This document shows positions 32,413 to 44,234 of a stretch of DNA of 64,000 bases, in pieces (within the stretch, counting starts at the first letter, position 1; the number at the start of each line of letters is the position of its first letter). This stretch comes from Eurosta solidaginis (lineage: Eukaryota; Arthropoda; Insecta; Diptera; Tephritidae): positions 147,830,941 to 147,894,940 of the forward strand of contig NC_090320.1 in assembly GCF_040869045.1 (NCBI RefSeq), given 5' to 3'. Both the position numbers and the translations under genes were made by a program. Below the pieces are notes generated by a model. The model made no database searches. It was not told the DNA's origin and saw only the letters and a list, made by a program, of their open reading frames with translations.

Positions 32413-32560
32413 TTACCGTTTACAACTCAACTCTGGTTGAGTTGAAATTTCGCAATTTGGTATTACAGATTACAACTCAACCTGTCAAAAAAATTTCGGT
32501 TGAGTTGTCTAGTCTAACAACTTTTTGTAGCATTACCGTTTACAACCTTGTGTTGGTGTA
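32413..32560. repeat. Hairpin-rich repeats upstream of the zeste-like gene
   Basis: Two copies of cattaccgtttacaac (about 32412 and 32531) and two hairpins: caactcaac/gttgagttg at 32427-32448 and acaactcaac...gttgagttgt at about 32471-32507. A similar hairpin with caacttgac/gtcaagttg lies at 39747-39774. This could be the terminal region of a DNA element (Harbinger-like elements often encode Myb/SANT proteins), but a matching right end was not found. Confidence 0.5.
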
Positions 32561-32662
32561 GTTGTCAAAGACATCAAAATCTGACAACTGATTACTAGCA
32601 GTTGTCTTAGAAAATTTTGCAGTTTTTTGGTTGTTGTTTGGAAAGAAAATTATAAAAAAGAA

Positions 32663-33539
32663 ATGGAAAGCGGGTAATTAAACCTTTTAAAATTAATTTA
32701 AACAAATTTTATAATCAACAATTTTGTACATATTTATAGAAAGAACAAGATTTCAACGAAGGATCAAATAGAAATACTGAGTGGACTTATGGAGCGACAT
32801 CCCGAAGTTGGACGAGGCAAGCCGCAGTTCGGATGCAGCCAAAATAGAGTGAAGGAATTATGCGAGGAATTCGCCTTAGAGCTAAATAGTTTGGGACCAC
32901 CGACAAGAACTGCACCGGAGTGGACACGTGTATGTAGAGTGGTGAAAATATATGAACACATTAAAAGCGCATTGACATTTTACATATATATATATATATA
33001 TTTCTCTTTTAGGTTTGGGTACATTATAAAGCGAATTTAAAAAGAAGCTTTCCAACAACCGCAACAATGTTGTTGTAACGGGCGGAGGTCCGTCGCAAGA
33101 AAAATCTCTAAGTCCGCTAGAGGAAAGTGTTGCGCAACTGATCCAAATGAGAAGCCAAGTTGCACCTAGTGGTCGAGCTTTCGGGACGGAGAATATGCCA
33201 CCGGCTAGCGATGACGAAGAGCATGTTAACACCAAGTCTGCAGCCGCGTCCACGACTAGGGAGCACACTGGTTCAAACGCAGGCGAGCTTCCCACTCCGT
33301 CAGGATCACGAAATCGCCGTCGTGGCATTGTTGAGACTGAGCTTGTGGAGCTTCTAACCAAGCAGACAGAAACGCAAAAAAAACTTATAAAAAAAATTGA
33401 TCGGCTGGAGAGGACAGCACACAAAATGCATAAAGTCAACAAAAAATTGCTGGAGATTAAGCAAACAAATATTTGCTTTACAAGAAGCAAGCTTGCTGCT
33501 ACGTGCGTTGAAGGCAGAAATTGCAAAGCTAAAAATTAA
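32663..33539 (+). pseudogene. Zeste-type Myb/SANT DNA-binding protein gene, frameshifted
   Basis: Three exons can be read: 32663-32673 (ATG start), 32740-32929 and 33013-33539, with GT-AG introns of 66 and 83 bp that keep frame. Exon 2 encodes the zeste-like Myb/SANT domain (IEILSGLMERHPEVGRGKPQ, LNSLGPPTRTAPEW), completed by VWVHYKANLKR in exon 3. Just after that, a missing base in an A-rich run near 33.04 kb throws the frame into a TAA. The original frame resumes to give a serine/alanine-rich linker and a C-terminal coiled coil (LVELLTKQTETQKKLIKKID). Such proteins are sequence-specific nuclear DNA binders, either host regulators or the accessory protein of Harbinger transposons. I cannot separate the two. 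Confidence 0.8.
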
Positions 33540-34592
33540 AAAATTGAACCGCTCAACAAATATGTAAATAATTTACCTGTTTTTTTTTTGCAGAAATGTT
33601 TTTAGTTTAAAATTCTTAATGAAAAGGTATTTTAGTTTCTAGTTCTAGTTTACATGACATGAAGTGATATTTTACTTTACATTTATAATAAGTTTTAGGA
33701 ACATTTAAATAATGAAAAAAGATCAAATTTAGTTTTAAGAGCCATGAAAAGATGTTTTTGTTATAAGTATTTATTTTAGCCCAAACTTTTGAAAATAAAA
33801 GACTGAATGAATTACAAATTGATTAAATGGATAACATAATTGTATATTCTCGCACGGTGCGTGGTTGCACGGGGATTATATATATGTAAGAAAAGAAATA
33901 AAAAGGCAAATGGTTGTATTAGTATAATGACAATAATTAGTTTATTTAATGTTAAAATGGTACAATATTTTACCTTCCGTATAAATTGAGATGTGGCGGG
34001 ACCGCAGCAGTTGACCTTCTTCCTTCGTGGTTGAAATTGAACAGCAAAATGGAAAGTTATCTCCATGTTGTCGAACCGGTGATCGTGCGGGGGTTTTCCA
34101 AGGGATATTTGTTATTCGATGGAAAACACAGTTACCCGTGTTAGTATAGCACATATGTGAACATACATGAATGTGTATGCAGTGCATGAAAGTATGTATG
34201 AATGTATTTGCACTAAATAAATTATGTATTAGAGTGGCCGCGTTTGCAGTATCAAAATATTTAGGTCCTGACCTAAACATGCCGGTCCCCTTGAGGGAAG
34301 CAACATCTTAAAATGAACGAAAGTCATGCTGAAGCGGTCACGCGCACGTATTACTTAAAACTAGATACAATATGTTTGTATTATTGAATGAAAATATGTT
34401 GGCTGATCACGTCCGGACTTGTTTGCATATAGAAGCATATTAAAGCTGAAAACAAGAACGGGTTATAATTCAACGCAAATTATGCAGTACACATATTTGG
34501 ACTGTATTTATTTGTATTTATCTCTTTTGTGTTCCGAGATTTTTCGTAGTCTGGACGTCTCCGTTCAAGATTTCGACGAATGTACATTAATT
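33540..34592. other. No gene seen
   Basis: AT-rich sequence after the zeste-like gene, with a GC-richer patch at 33.99-34.10 kb. No domain is recognised. Confidence 0.45.
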
Positions 34593-34704
34593 TTCCATCT
34601 GGACAAAGAGGCCAAGTCTCTGTTCCAGATTTTAACTTTATGAGGTTAAATGTTATATCCAGACGAAGAGGACGTGTCTCCGTGCCAGATTTGATTTATT
34701 TTGT
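34593..34704. repeat. Degenerate direct duplication
   Basis: ccatctggacaaagaggcc with a following gtctctgttccagattt is repeated about 67 bp later as ccagacgaagaggacgtgtc with gtgccagattt. Confidence 0.5.
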
Positions 34705-35605
34705 TATATTATATTTGAATTTTAATTTTCGGTTTTATTTAAAAAAATTAATTTTGGTTGGGTGGCGAGCGCTGAATGGCATATGTATATGAAATTTTTT
34801 ATATTCGTATTGACCCTCTGACATATAGCGGATTGACCATGTGAATGGACCTGCTTATGGGTTGTCCAAAGTTCGTGCAGTGATGCAAGAATGACCGCGT
34901 GAGCGCACAACTGTTTATCAATGGGTTATTGATTACTTTCTAAATGCTCCCTGAGTACATCCTATCTCATCTTTACATTAAATTTCGTGTTTCTGCATAG
35001 GAATCATACGTAGAAAATGAATAGATTACACTTGCGAGTGATTAATTTATAATTTCTACTGAATACATTAAATAAAAATTTGTATATTCTAATCTGATCG
35101 AAAATTTATAATTTGGTTTTATTTTTGTGATATAATTTGTCACAAAGCTTCCTGCCACCCAAGAAAGTCTCGCAATTTCCAACTAAATTTGTGGATTTCG
35201 GTAAAAATATGGTAGTTGAAAAAATGTTTGTTGCGAAAAAATTCAAAACTTTCGAGTTTTGAACGATTTTCTTGCAATTCGTACTTATTTTGCAATATTT
35301 CTCAATAAAATATTCGTGAAATCAGTAATTACAAACATTAAAAAGAAATTGGAACGTATCATGTTCCACTAAAACACCAATATTGGTAAAAAAAAAAATG
35401 GTCGCTATGGCAATACCATACCGCGTAGGTGAAATGTCATGTAGGTAAATGACAAAAGCTAAATGTAATTGCATAGTAAACATGCCGGTAAGTAAACATA
35501 TAGGAATTTTGTAATTTATTAATTGGATGATTTGACTAACTTGTATTTACTTTTCTTTTCACATTATGCCAGTTAAATGATGTCCCTGTGTGTACATATG
35601 TATGT
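34705..35605. other. No feature seen
   Basis: AT-rich, non-coding spacer up to the DNA transposon target duplication. Confidence 0.45.
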
Positions 35606-35613
35606 ATATATAC
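35606..35613 (+). repeat. 8-bp target-site duplication, left
   Basis: atatatac, repeated at 39223-39230 directly outside the other end of the DNA transposon. Confidence 0.8.
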
Positions 35614-36639
35614 TAGGGTGCGCCTTAGCTATATGGGAGAAAAAAAAATATAGCGTACAGGGCATAACACCCCCCCCCCCCCCAAAGTTGCATTCGAGTA
35701 TAATATTATGTTCTGCAAAAAATTTTGGCTATTGGATAATGGGAAGACGTGGCGCAACGAGGGTTAAGTTTGCAAGATTCATAAAAAATTTTTTAAAATC
35801 ACAATATCTTCAGTACTATTGAACCGATTTTCAAAACTTTTTTTGCATTGGATAGGTAATTGAATTATCTTTCATTTGAGGTACCACTGCTGTGGGTGCA
35901 AAACCGCGTATGTGCAAAATTTCAAATTTTATTTTAAAAACAACCCTGGGCTACGCCATGCCAAGTCACAATATCTTCAGTACTATTGAACCGATTTTCA
36001 AAACTTTTTTTGCATTGGATAGGTAATTGAATTGCCTTTTATTTGAGGTACCACTGCTGTGGGTGCAAAACCGCGTATGTGCAAAATTTCAATTTTTATT
36101 TTAAAAACAACCCTGGGCTACGCCATGCAAAGTCCTTCTGCGAAGTTGCATTAGAGTATACATAATACATACACAGACATACATAAATATTCATAATCAG
36201 GAGCCATATGCAGGCATTGCATTGACACACAAACCTACATGTATGTAGCTCGCACAGCGGTGGCTGGTAGCTTGCAACTAATCTGCTACCAATTCTACAC
36301 CACGCTTAAGTACTTTTTTTCCGTGCCGAACTTTGGTTTAGCCGAAGCCAAATCGTGTCGCGAAACACCTGAACAGGTCGTCGGTAAAAAACTACATAAG
36401 CGCGGCCAAAATTTAAGCAGTAGTGAAATAAGTGATAAAGTGTTTAATAAAAATAAAAACTAAAAAGTGTTTAAAATTAGTGCAAGCTCCAAAGAGATCA
36501 AAAAATGTACCAAAAATCACTTTGGAGCTGCAAACTTGACTTATACAGACGTGACAATTATTTAGTTTATCAAGAAGTTTAAAGTGTGCTACCTCGTGTA
36601 ATTTAAATAAGACAATTAAATTAAATTAAGTTAAAAATG

Positions 36640-38644
36640 CAAACCAGGACACAAGAAAGTTATATCTCCTTGACTATGATGAAAGCCAAATTGTCGGTGC
36701 TAAGTTGCCATCCAACGAACAAGTTTTGCGTTTGCTTTTTTATAACCTTCGTAAAGTAAAATTAAGTCTCCGTGGTGCTGCTTACCTCGTTATTAAAGAA
36801 GTGGAAGTTTTTTGGGCTAAAGCACGAATACCAACGAAGAATGTGGACAAAAGTGTTTTAAAACTTGAAGGCTTGTATCAGGAATGGAAGGGGTTGCTGA
36901 AGAGCTCTAATCGCCGGACACCAATGCAGGAAAATCGGGAGCAAGATTTTGTTGCAACTTTTAATAACCTTTTTGACATTGCCCACGCTGATGCCCTACA
37001 ACTAATTACGATTGAGGAAGATAAATTATTTCTTCTAAGCCAAAGGCAGAAAGGGAGACCCGGTTCAATGATTGGTTCAGATCGCGTCTTGTTGGAAAAA
37101 GAAAAGAGGAAATTCCTTCGCGAAGCTGTAGGAAAACGTAAAAGCGCCGAATATGTTGCTAGCATCCATGGTAAGATATATAATTTAATACGGATCGAGT
37201 TTGACGTTGTTTAGCGTAAAAATTTTAGTTTCACCATGTTTTTATTGTTTGTGTCAAGTGTGTTGCAAAAAGTATAAATTTTTTTCTTTTTGTTTTGTTG
37301 TTTAATAGGCGAGTATAAAAATCCCGAATGCACTTTAACATGATGATGAAGAGAACGTTGATTGGCTACCGGTAGTGATATCATTCAATGGTTCTGAACA
37401 ATTGCTTGGAATCCCAGCTATTTCTGCAGGCACGGGAAAGCAAAAAGCGTCAGCCATATACAACTTGCTCAGCGAATGGGGCCTTCTTGAAAAAGTGCAA
37501 GCCCTCTGCTGCGATCCTACAGCGTCCAATATGGGACGTTTACAAGGGGCGTGTATAATTTTAGAGCAAAAGTTAGAGAGAGACCTTTTATATTTACCCT
37601 GCCGACATCACATTCTGGAAATAATTTTGCGGAGCATGTTTGAACCAAAAATGCAAGTGTCTTCTGGTCCTGGTGTTCAAATATTTCACAGATTTAAACA
37701 GAGTTGGCAGAAAATAAATCAAATGAATTTCAAATGTGGTGTTGAGGATAACTTTGTGAAAGATACACTTGTGGACGCATCAGATCATTATAGAATTCGC
37801 CTTGCAGAATCTCAATGAAAATCAACCACGAGAGGATTATAAAGAATTACTCCAGCTAGTTGGAGTTTTTCTTGGTGGTACGATATCCCAGTTCGTATTT
37901 CGGGCACCTGGAGCATTTCATCATGCCAGGTGGATGGCTAAGGCAATTTACTGCTTAAAAATATTTTTATTTCGGGAGGAGTTTAATTTAAGCAAATATG
38001 AGGAAGATGGAATTCGGGACATTTGTATATTCGTTGCAAAAGTTTATTTGAGAGCCTCGACAAGATCACCCGTTTCTGCAGAAGCTCCGAGGCAAGATTT
38101 AGCTTTGATCAAGAACTTGTATGCTTACAGATACATAGATGAAAGGGCTAGTCAGGAACTGCTACGCAAATTTTGTAACCATTTATGGTATTTAACTGCA
38201 GAAGCTGCTGGATTTGCCTTTTTTGACCCAAAAATTAACAATGACATAAAAAAACGTATGGTGACCGCTTTGAAAAATGTTAACGATACCGAGGAAAAAA
38301 TGTTGATAGTACCTTCACAGGATTATAGCCTATATTCCGACAAAAGTATTGAAGACTTCATTTCACAAAAAACCAAAACTTTCTTTAAAAGATTCGGTAT
38401 ACCAACAGATTTTTTAGCAAAAAATCCTGTAGAATGGAAAGATGAGTCGTCTTACAATATCGGATTAAATATAGTTAATAAAGTAAATGTTGTTAATGAT
38501 ACGGCAGAAAGAGCAGTAAAGCTTATGGAAGATTTTAATAACGTACTTTCAAAAAATGAGGAAGAAAAGCAATTTATTGTTCGAACTGTAGCTGCTTATA
38601 GGAAACTTTACCCTGACGCAAAAAAGTCGACACTTTTGCAATAA
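36640..38644 (+). pseudogene. Transposase of the 3.6-kb DNA transposon, broken
   Basis: Exon 1 ends at 37170 before gtaag; the intron of 138 bp ends tttaatag at 37308. Exon 1 encodes YDESQIVGAKLPSNEQVLRL and a helical region. Exon 2 has the probable catalytic block: FNGSEQLLGIPAISAGTGKQ, LCCDPTASNMGRLQGACIIL and CRHHILEIILRSMF. The C-terminal part has HARWMAKAIYCLK and GFAFFDPKINNDIKKRMV. Similar proteins are common in arthropods and cnidarians as uncharacterised ORFs. Asp in CCDPTASN and Glu/Asp residues further on may form a DDE/D triad (inference). Frameshifts near 37.34 and 37.79 kb inactivate it. Confidence 0.75.
37171..37308 (+). other. Intron in the transposase gene
   Basis: GT-AG ends: catccatg/gtaagat at the left and tttaatag/gcgagtat at the right, with a T-rich tract before the acceptor. 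Similarity of the flanking frame resumes across it. Confidence 0.65.
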
Positions 38645-39222
38645 GAGCATTAATGTACTATGTGTAAATGCCTATATGTATAAAAAAATTTATGAACAAA
38701 ATGAATTTATTAAACTCGCTATTCTTTTTCAAAATGCAAATACCTTTCCTTATAAATTTTAGAAATAAAATCGCTCATAAAATTACCACTGTAGTATTAT
38801 TGGTTTATATTGCAATTTTTATGAATCTTGCAAACTTATCCCTCGTTGCGCCACGTCTTCCCATTATCCAATCGCCAAAGTTTTTTGCAGAACATAATAT
38901 TATACTCTAATGCAACTTCGCAGAAGGATGTACTACGCAGAAGGACTTGGCATGGCGTAGCCCAGGGTTGTTTTTAAAATAAAATTTGAAATTTTGCACA
39001 TACGCGGTTTTGCACCCACAGCAGTGGCACCTCAAATGAAAGGCAATTCAATTACCTATCCAATGCAAAAAAAGTTTTGAAAATCGGTTCAATAGTACTG
39101 AAGATATTGTGTTTTTAAAAAATCTGAATCTTGCAAACTTAACCCTCGTTGCGCCACGTCTTCCCATTATCCAATCGCCAAAATGCCCCATAGTTCAAAG
39201 TCAAAAAATAAGGCGCACCCTA

Positions 39223-39230
39223 ATATATAC
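39223..39230 (+). repeat. 8-bp target-site duplication, right
   Basis: atatatac, identical to 35606-35613. Confidence 0.8.
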
Positions 39231-40059
39231 ACTATGCTGCAATTAACACCCAAGAAGGGATTTATCTTGCAGTATTCCGGTTGCTGCTCAGGCAGCAACA
39301 AAAAGAGTAGGCAAGAAAAAACCTTAAGGACTAACTAATGGAGTGCGTCCATCGGGTGTGCATATTTTAATTGATTAGGAAATCCAGCATTAAATGCTTT
39401 GTGCACAATTGTGTTATTTTGAGTGCAAAATAAGCACGTTATTAGTATGATTTTTGGTTCATTTGCTGTATCTCACCCTACCCTACAAAAAATGTTGTAA
39501 GTTATTATGAGAAATAAGAAACAGCAATTAAACTCTAAAAATGTTATTTTCGATTCCGGTTTAAAATAAATATGTAAATTTATTTGCAATTCCAATGCTA
39601 CGCATTATTAATACTCTGAACGAGTGGTGGGTTTATACCCGATTGCATGTTAGGTTTATACCTACTTGCGAATTTGGTTTTTAATGAAAAATAATGGTAT
39701 TTAATAAGAAAAAAATGCTTATATGTTGTAGTTGTCTAATTACACCAACTTGACGTGAAATTTTGTCAAGTTGTTGTAGTTGTACCTTGTAATTGAAACA
39801 TTATTAAACCGTTTTGTATTTAGGTACATTTTGATGAAGAAAATAAAGATTGAAATTAAAATGGCGAATTGAATTTTTTATGGACGTAAACGTGGTAAAC
39901 TGTTTGTAGATTGTTGTGTAGTTTGGCTTGTAGTTAGTTAATGTTTTTAATTATTATTTTTTTCTCATTTGTGTGGCGGATAAGCTTGTATATCTGCGAG
40001 GGTTTCGATTGGAATTTATTTTCATTTTCTAAATTCTAATTTTCGAATAATTTTTATTT
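39231..40059. other. No gene seen; hairpin near 39.75 kb
   Basis: AT-rich. caacttgac (39747-39755) and gtcaagttg (39766-39774) form a hairpin similar in style to those at 32.43 kb. The part next to 40.06 kb may hold the 3' LTR of the BEL/Pao remnant, but no edges were found. Confidence 0.4.
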
Positions 40060-41098
40060 TATGCCGATAATTCGAAGTGGCATTACATATTCTAAAGAAG
40101 TGGAATGTCCTAATTTAAGGATCGGTTTGGTCATCGGTGGATACCTCTTCACTTGTTTCATTGGCTGGTGGAAGTAGAACCAGTTTGGCCAAGGGCCTTG
40201 TAATTTGACCTTTTTCAGTCGTGATGTCGACAACTCGTACAAGGTCGTCTGGTCCTGAGTGGAGTTTGACCACTCTTCCAAGTCTCCATTCGGTTGGAGC
40301 TACATTGTCGTCTTTCACGACGACAAAATCCCCTATTTTGATGTTTGCTTTCGGGTGTTTCCATTGAACCCGCTTTTTTATTTCTAAGAGATATTCCCTT
40401 TTCCATCTTTTGCAAAACGTTTGATGAAAAACTTTTAATTTATGCTACCTATTGACTATGTAGCAGGATTCTCATTGGAATCTATTTCTGGAGGAGCGAG
40501 AAGATGTCCGCCTACCACGAAATGACCAGGGATTAAGGGTTCTAAGTCGGTCGACTCGTTCGACGCTGGACTTAATGGTCGCGAGTTGAGGCAAGCCTCT
40601 GTTCGACAAAGTAGGGTTGTGAATTCCTCAAAGGTATATTTATCCGTACCTGCCACTTTTCGAAAGTGGCTCTTGAAACTTTTTACTCCTGCTTCCTTCC
40701 TCCCATATGAGGAGAGGCAGTAGCGAAGAAATGCCATTGCAGAAGTTGATGAGCATATTTAGACAGTGCTTTTGCATGCGAATCAGCCATAAAGGCCTTA
40801 AACTCAAATCTTAGTGATCGCGAGGCTCCGACAAAGTCAGTCCCATTGTTGGAATAGATATTTTTCGGACATCCCCGCCTGGCGATAAATCTGGAAAATG
40901 CCGCGAGAAAGGATTGGGTGCTAAGGTCGGTTGTGGCTTCCAAATGTACGGCTTTCGTAGTAAAGCAGACGAACAGACAGACATAACCTTTCGAATTTCA
41001 CACCCTCTACCTCTGTAACTTTTTATGTCGAATGGTCCTTCAAAATCTACCCCTGAATTAGTAAATGGTCGGGAAAATGTGGTACGTTCCTTGGGAGG
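40060..41098 (-). pseudogene. BEL/Pao integrase core and C-terminus
   Basis: Minus-strand segments at 40683-40943 have IARRGCPKNIYSNNGTDFVG (second catalytic Asp replaced by Asn in YSNNG). At 40456-40737: TLLCRTEACLNSRPLSPASN and FVVGGHLLAPPE. At 40115-40318: PTEWRLGRVVKLHSGPDDLV, the C-terminal DUF5641 domain. They lie in different frames with stops, in correct order. Integrase would insert the cDNA; here it is dead. Confidence 0.88.
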
Positions 41099-41640
41099 GT
41101 TATAGATTAGTTGGGTTTTTTACAAATTTTTTATAAATTGTGCAGACCTTACAATTGTGAATGATGGATTTTATCATATTTTTAACCCTATGAATCCAGT
41201 ATTGGGTCCTAAGAAGCCTAAATATTAGTTGATTTTCTCCATGTAAAGAGATTTCATGGATGATTTGAACTAAAAGGCGAGAAAATTTGCATGTGTAAGG
41301 TAGGATTATTGGATGGCGTTCATTGTATGGTAGGTCTAGAGCCGCGCGGATGCGACCACCAGTCCTTATAATGCCATACTTGTCTAAGAAAGGGTCAAGA
41401 GGAAGCACTTCGCTTTTACAATCTACTAGCTTGCCTGACTTCAGATTTTTGTATTCTGTGGGATAAAACTGTTGTTGCGACATCCTACCTAAGCGTTGCG
41501 TAGCGATTACGATTTCATCTGATGAAACCAGATACGACGTTTTATTAAAATAATCTTTTGTCTTTGGATGAGTTCTTTCCAGAAATATCAAGAAATAAGA
41601 TATCACCCTTAAGGCTCTGGGTAGGTTCGAAAATCTATCC
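41099..41640 (-). pseudogene. BEL/Pao integrase N-terminal zinc domain and linker
   Basis: The 168-codon frame contains YGIIRTGGRIRAALDLPYNE, HPIILPYTCKFSRLLVQIIH and the HHCC finger: HEISLHGENQLIFRLLRTQY then NCKVCTIYK. Typical of BEL/Pao pol between RNase H and the integrase core. Confidence 0.87.
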
Positions 41641-42520
41641 AGAATATCAAAATCCGTTTTGGTCGTTACAGTATGTGCTTGCGCTCGTTTCTCCTCGATG
41701 GTTGTGTTGTATGTTATATCTTGTGTAGGCCATTTTGAGATGTCTTCTTGTAACCAAGAAGGTCCCTGCCACCACAGGGAATTGTTGACCAGTTCATGTG
41801 CTGGGATTCCTCTCTAGCCATATCGGCTGGATTTGATTCCGAATCCACATGACGCCAATTATCCTTTTCGACCTTTTCGTCGAGCTTCGTGATACGGTGT
41901 GCTACGAAAGTTGACCACGAACAAGGGGGTATCCAAGCCAGTACAATCGTGGAATCGGTTCATAAATAGGTTTTTGGGTTCCCTAAATTGAGATTTGCTG
42001 CTAATGTTTCCATCATTTCGGCGAGTAGCACTGCTCCACATAATTCCAATCGGGGAAGGGAGATAGTTTTTACAGGAGCTACTTTAGTTTTCGCCAATAG
42101 CAAATTGATTTCAACTTGGTCGTTTGATTCGACGCGGAGGTATATTGCCGCAGCATACGCTTTCTCCGATGCATCGCAGAATCCATGTATTTCCACACTG
42201 TTGGTTGGAGAAAAGTGTATCCAGCGCGGTATCCGAATGTTATCAATTTCGGAATAATTTTCCATAAAAATTTTCCAACGTTCGAAAGTAGTTGGTGATA
42301 CTTCTTCATCCCACTTTGTGCCTTCAAGCCAAATGTTTTGCATAATGATTTCGGCTACGATGACTATTGGAGCAAGCCATCCTAACGGGTCGAAAAGTTT
42401 TGCAATTGCTGATAAAATCTTTCTTTTTGTCAAAATCTCATAACTTTCCATGGGCTTTGCGATGAAGTAAAATTCATCCTTATGTGCATTCCACCTGATT
42501 CCTAGTGCCTTCACTGAACT
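41641..42520 (-). pseudogene. BEL/Pao RNase H / A17-type region
   Basis: The frame 41960-42514 has KALGIRWNAHKDEFYFIAKP, SAIAKLFDPLGWLAPIVIVA, IHGFCDASEKAYAAAIYLRV and SLPRLELCGAVLLAEM, the conserved Pao block between RT and integrase. Downstream, to 41.64 kb, it is fragmented. Confidence 0.9.
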
Positions 42521-43376
42521 TGCGTCTTCGAATTCCAGGAAATCTTTGTTTGGGAGATGTTGTTTAGGGTTCTTTAGTATTTAGTCGGAATTGGCTGTCC
42601 ATTTTCTTAGTGGAAAGCCGGATGATTGCAATGCTTGAGGTATTTGATCTCTGGCAGTAATTGCAGTGTCCACCAGCATCCACATACATGTATTCTCTTA
42701 GTATTGTGGATGCAATTGGAAAGGTGTGTTCGACGTCCTTTGACAATTGTAAAAGTGTCCTTATTGCTAGATAAGGAGCACAGTTAACCCCATATATCAC
42801 AGTCTTTAGTTTGTAAAGGCTGACAGGGCTTTCAGAGCTAGTACGGAATACTATGCGCTGGTATTTGGTTTGGTTAGGTTGTACCATAATTTGTCGGTAC
42901 ATTTCCTCGAAATCGCTGTTGAAGATATATTTATAAAGTATCCAGCGAAGTATAAGAATAGTTAGGTCAGCTTGGAGTGTAGGACCTGTATACAAAACGC
43001 CGTTCAGACTTACTCAGTTTGCGGTCGGACTAGATGCGTTAAAAACAACGCGAACTTTCGTGGAGGTACTTTCTTCCTTGATGACGGCGTGATGGGGTAG
43101 AAAATAGTGGTCAGAGGAGTCTGGTGGCACACAGCTGTTGACCCTTGACATATGTCCTAATTCCTCGTATTCGGTCACAACTCGATTGTACTCCGTTTGT
43201 AAAGCAGGATTTTTCGCAGGGCGTGTCTCGTTCCGGAAGCACTGAGAGAATGCTATTTTAAGAGAAGGCCCTAGGGATATATTGCAAGGAAATTCTCGTT
43301 TAAAAGGTAATAAGACTGTGTATTTCTCGGTATTATCCCTAGTGGTGGTACTTCTGTATAATTCCTCGCAGTCAAA
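42521..43376 (-). pseudogene. BEL/Pao reverse transcriptase
   Basis: The frame 42564-42995 includes DFEEMYRQIMVQPNQTKYQR, a VIYGVNCAPYLAIRTL block, and EYMYVDAGGH where the YVDD active site is expected: the second Asp is lost. Upstream motifs (a GVLYTGPTLQADL type string and earlier parts of RT) continue to the MITE insertion in other frames. Confidence 0.85.
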
Positions 43377-43378
43377 TA

Positions 43379-43616
43379 TGTAATACTCCTATATTGCTAC
43401 AAAAGGCTAGGTACATTCCCAAACATCAGAGTGCCGATATATTGCTTTTTAAACTTTTTTGTTTTTGTATTCAATAATCGAATGTGCCTAAATTTAAATT
43501 TTTTCTTGTCACACTTATGCTGCTACAATCACAAAAATTTTATAGGCTGTCTTGTTTTGATTTCGAATTCAAAACACATTGCGAGCATTTTCTATTAGCA
43601 ATATAGGAGTATTACA
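43379..43616. mobile_element. 238-bp MITE with TA target duplication, inside BEL pol
   Basis: TIRs of 20 bp, tgtaatactcctatattgct (43379-43398) and its exact reverse complement (43597-43616), flanked by TA on each side (43377-43378, 43617-43618). The interior is non-coding. TA duplication suggests a Tc1/mariner-type non-autonomous element. It splits the BEL/Pao reading between RT and protease. Confidence 0.85.
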
Positions 43617-43618
43617 TA

Positions 43619-43870
43619 TATATCGCAGTATTGCTCGTCCGCATTAAAGCGTTTGTTTTTAGGGATTTCTTCGAGTTCCCAAAAGGTGGATGATTGTTAT
43701 CCAATGATACGTCACTGTAAAGGGGACGATTTTTTTGGGTTGCTCTTGAACATCTGTACGGCCTGTAAGTATCCAGCCGAAAATAGGTCTTGTGCTAAGA
43801 GCGTACCAAGTACATTATTCTGCAATCCGTTCATGATGATATGAGGGTAAAAGTAGTATGTTTATGAGGC
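43619..43870 (-). pseudogene. BEL/Pao protease-RT junction remnant
   Basis: Minus-strand reading in mixed frames shows the IFGWILTG motif that follows the protease in BEL/Pao pol, continuing the element beyond the MITE. Stops are present; the catalytic DSG is not identified. Confidence 0.6.
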
Positions 43871-44230
43871 TTCTGGATCACATTTTGTATGGAAAGCTCG
43901 AAGCATTTCTCACCCTAAAAACTCTTTACTTTTAGGAATGGGACCAGTTCATTATTTTCGCTTCGGTCTGAACAGAGTCTGACCGAAGGAATGAACCAGG
44001 TTTATATTTATCTTGACCTGAAATGTTTACCACCTCCCAAAATCATTCAACAATTCCGCGAGGTGGCGCATACGTTTTTTCGGTTTGTGTTCTGGCTGTT
44101 CTCACCTCTGGCTAACTTTCGCTAGGTGGCGCATAAGAAAAAGCTTAGTGGTGTATAAGAAAAAGCTTAGAGCTTTTTACCTTTAGCAGAGCTTTGCCGT
44201 AAACATGACGGCATATAAATTATATATATA
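43871..44230. other. Unassigned; hairpin and direct repeats
   Basis: An inverted repeat around 43950-44010 (ttcatt...ttcggtc against gaccgaa...aatgaac) and short direct repeats, ggtggcgcata (about 44063 and 44135) and ataagaaaaagcttag (about 44138 and 44156). No gene. Confidence 0.5.
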
Positions 44231-44234
44231 TATA

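Larger units (their letters stand above)
35614..39222 (+). mobile_element. DNA transposon, 3.6 kb, 8-bp duplication, superfamily unsure
   Basis: The ends are perfect inverted repeats TAGGGTGCGCCTTA (35614-35627 and 39209-39222) flanked by atatatac. Long subterminal repeats sit inside: two tandem copies of about 168 bp on the left (from about 35797 and 35967: cacaatatcttcagtactat, gaggtaccactgctgtgggt) and inverted versions on the right at 38.85-39.18 kb. An 8-bp duplication and a TAGGGTGC start fit hAT-like or Novosib-like elements. The transposase itself lacks hAT landmarks. Confidence 0.85.

Noticed and set aside
32413..39790. A single 7.4-kb Harbinger element bounded by the hairpins at 32.43 and 39.75 kb
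   Set aside because: The two hairpins are similar in style but the adjoining sequences do not align as inverted repeats, and no Harbinger transposase lies between.
27015..43870. One BEL/Pao element with gag at 27-28 kb and pol at 40-44 kb
   Set aside because: Both are minus strand, so gag should lie at higher coordinates than pol; the order is reversed and they are separate remnants.
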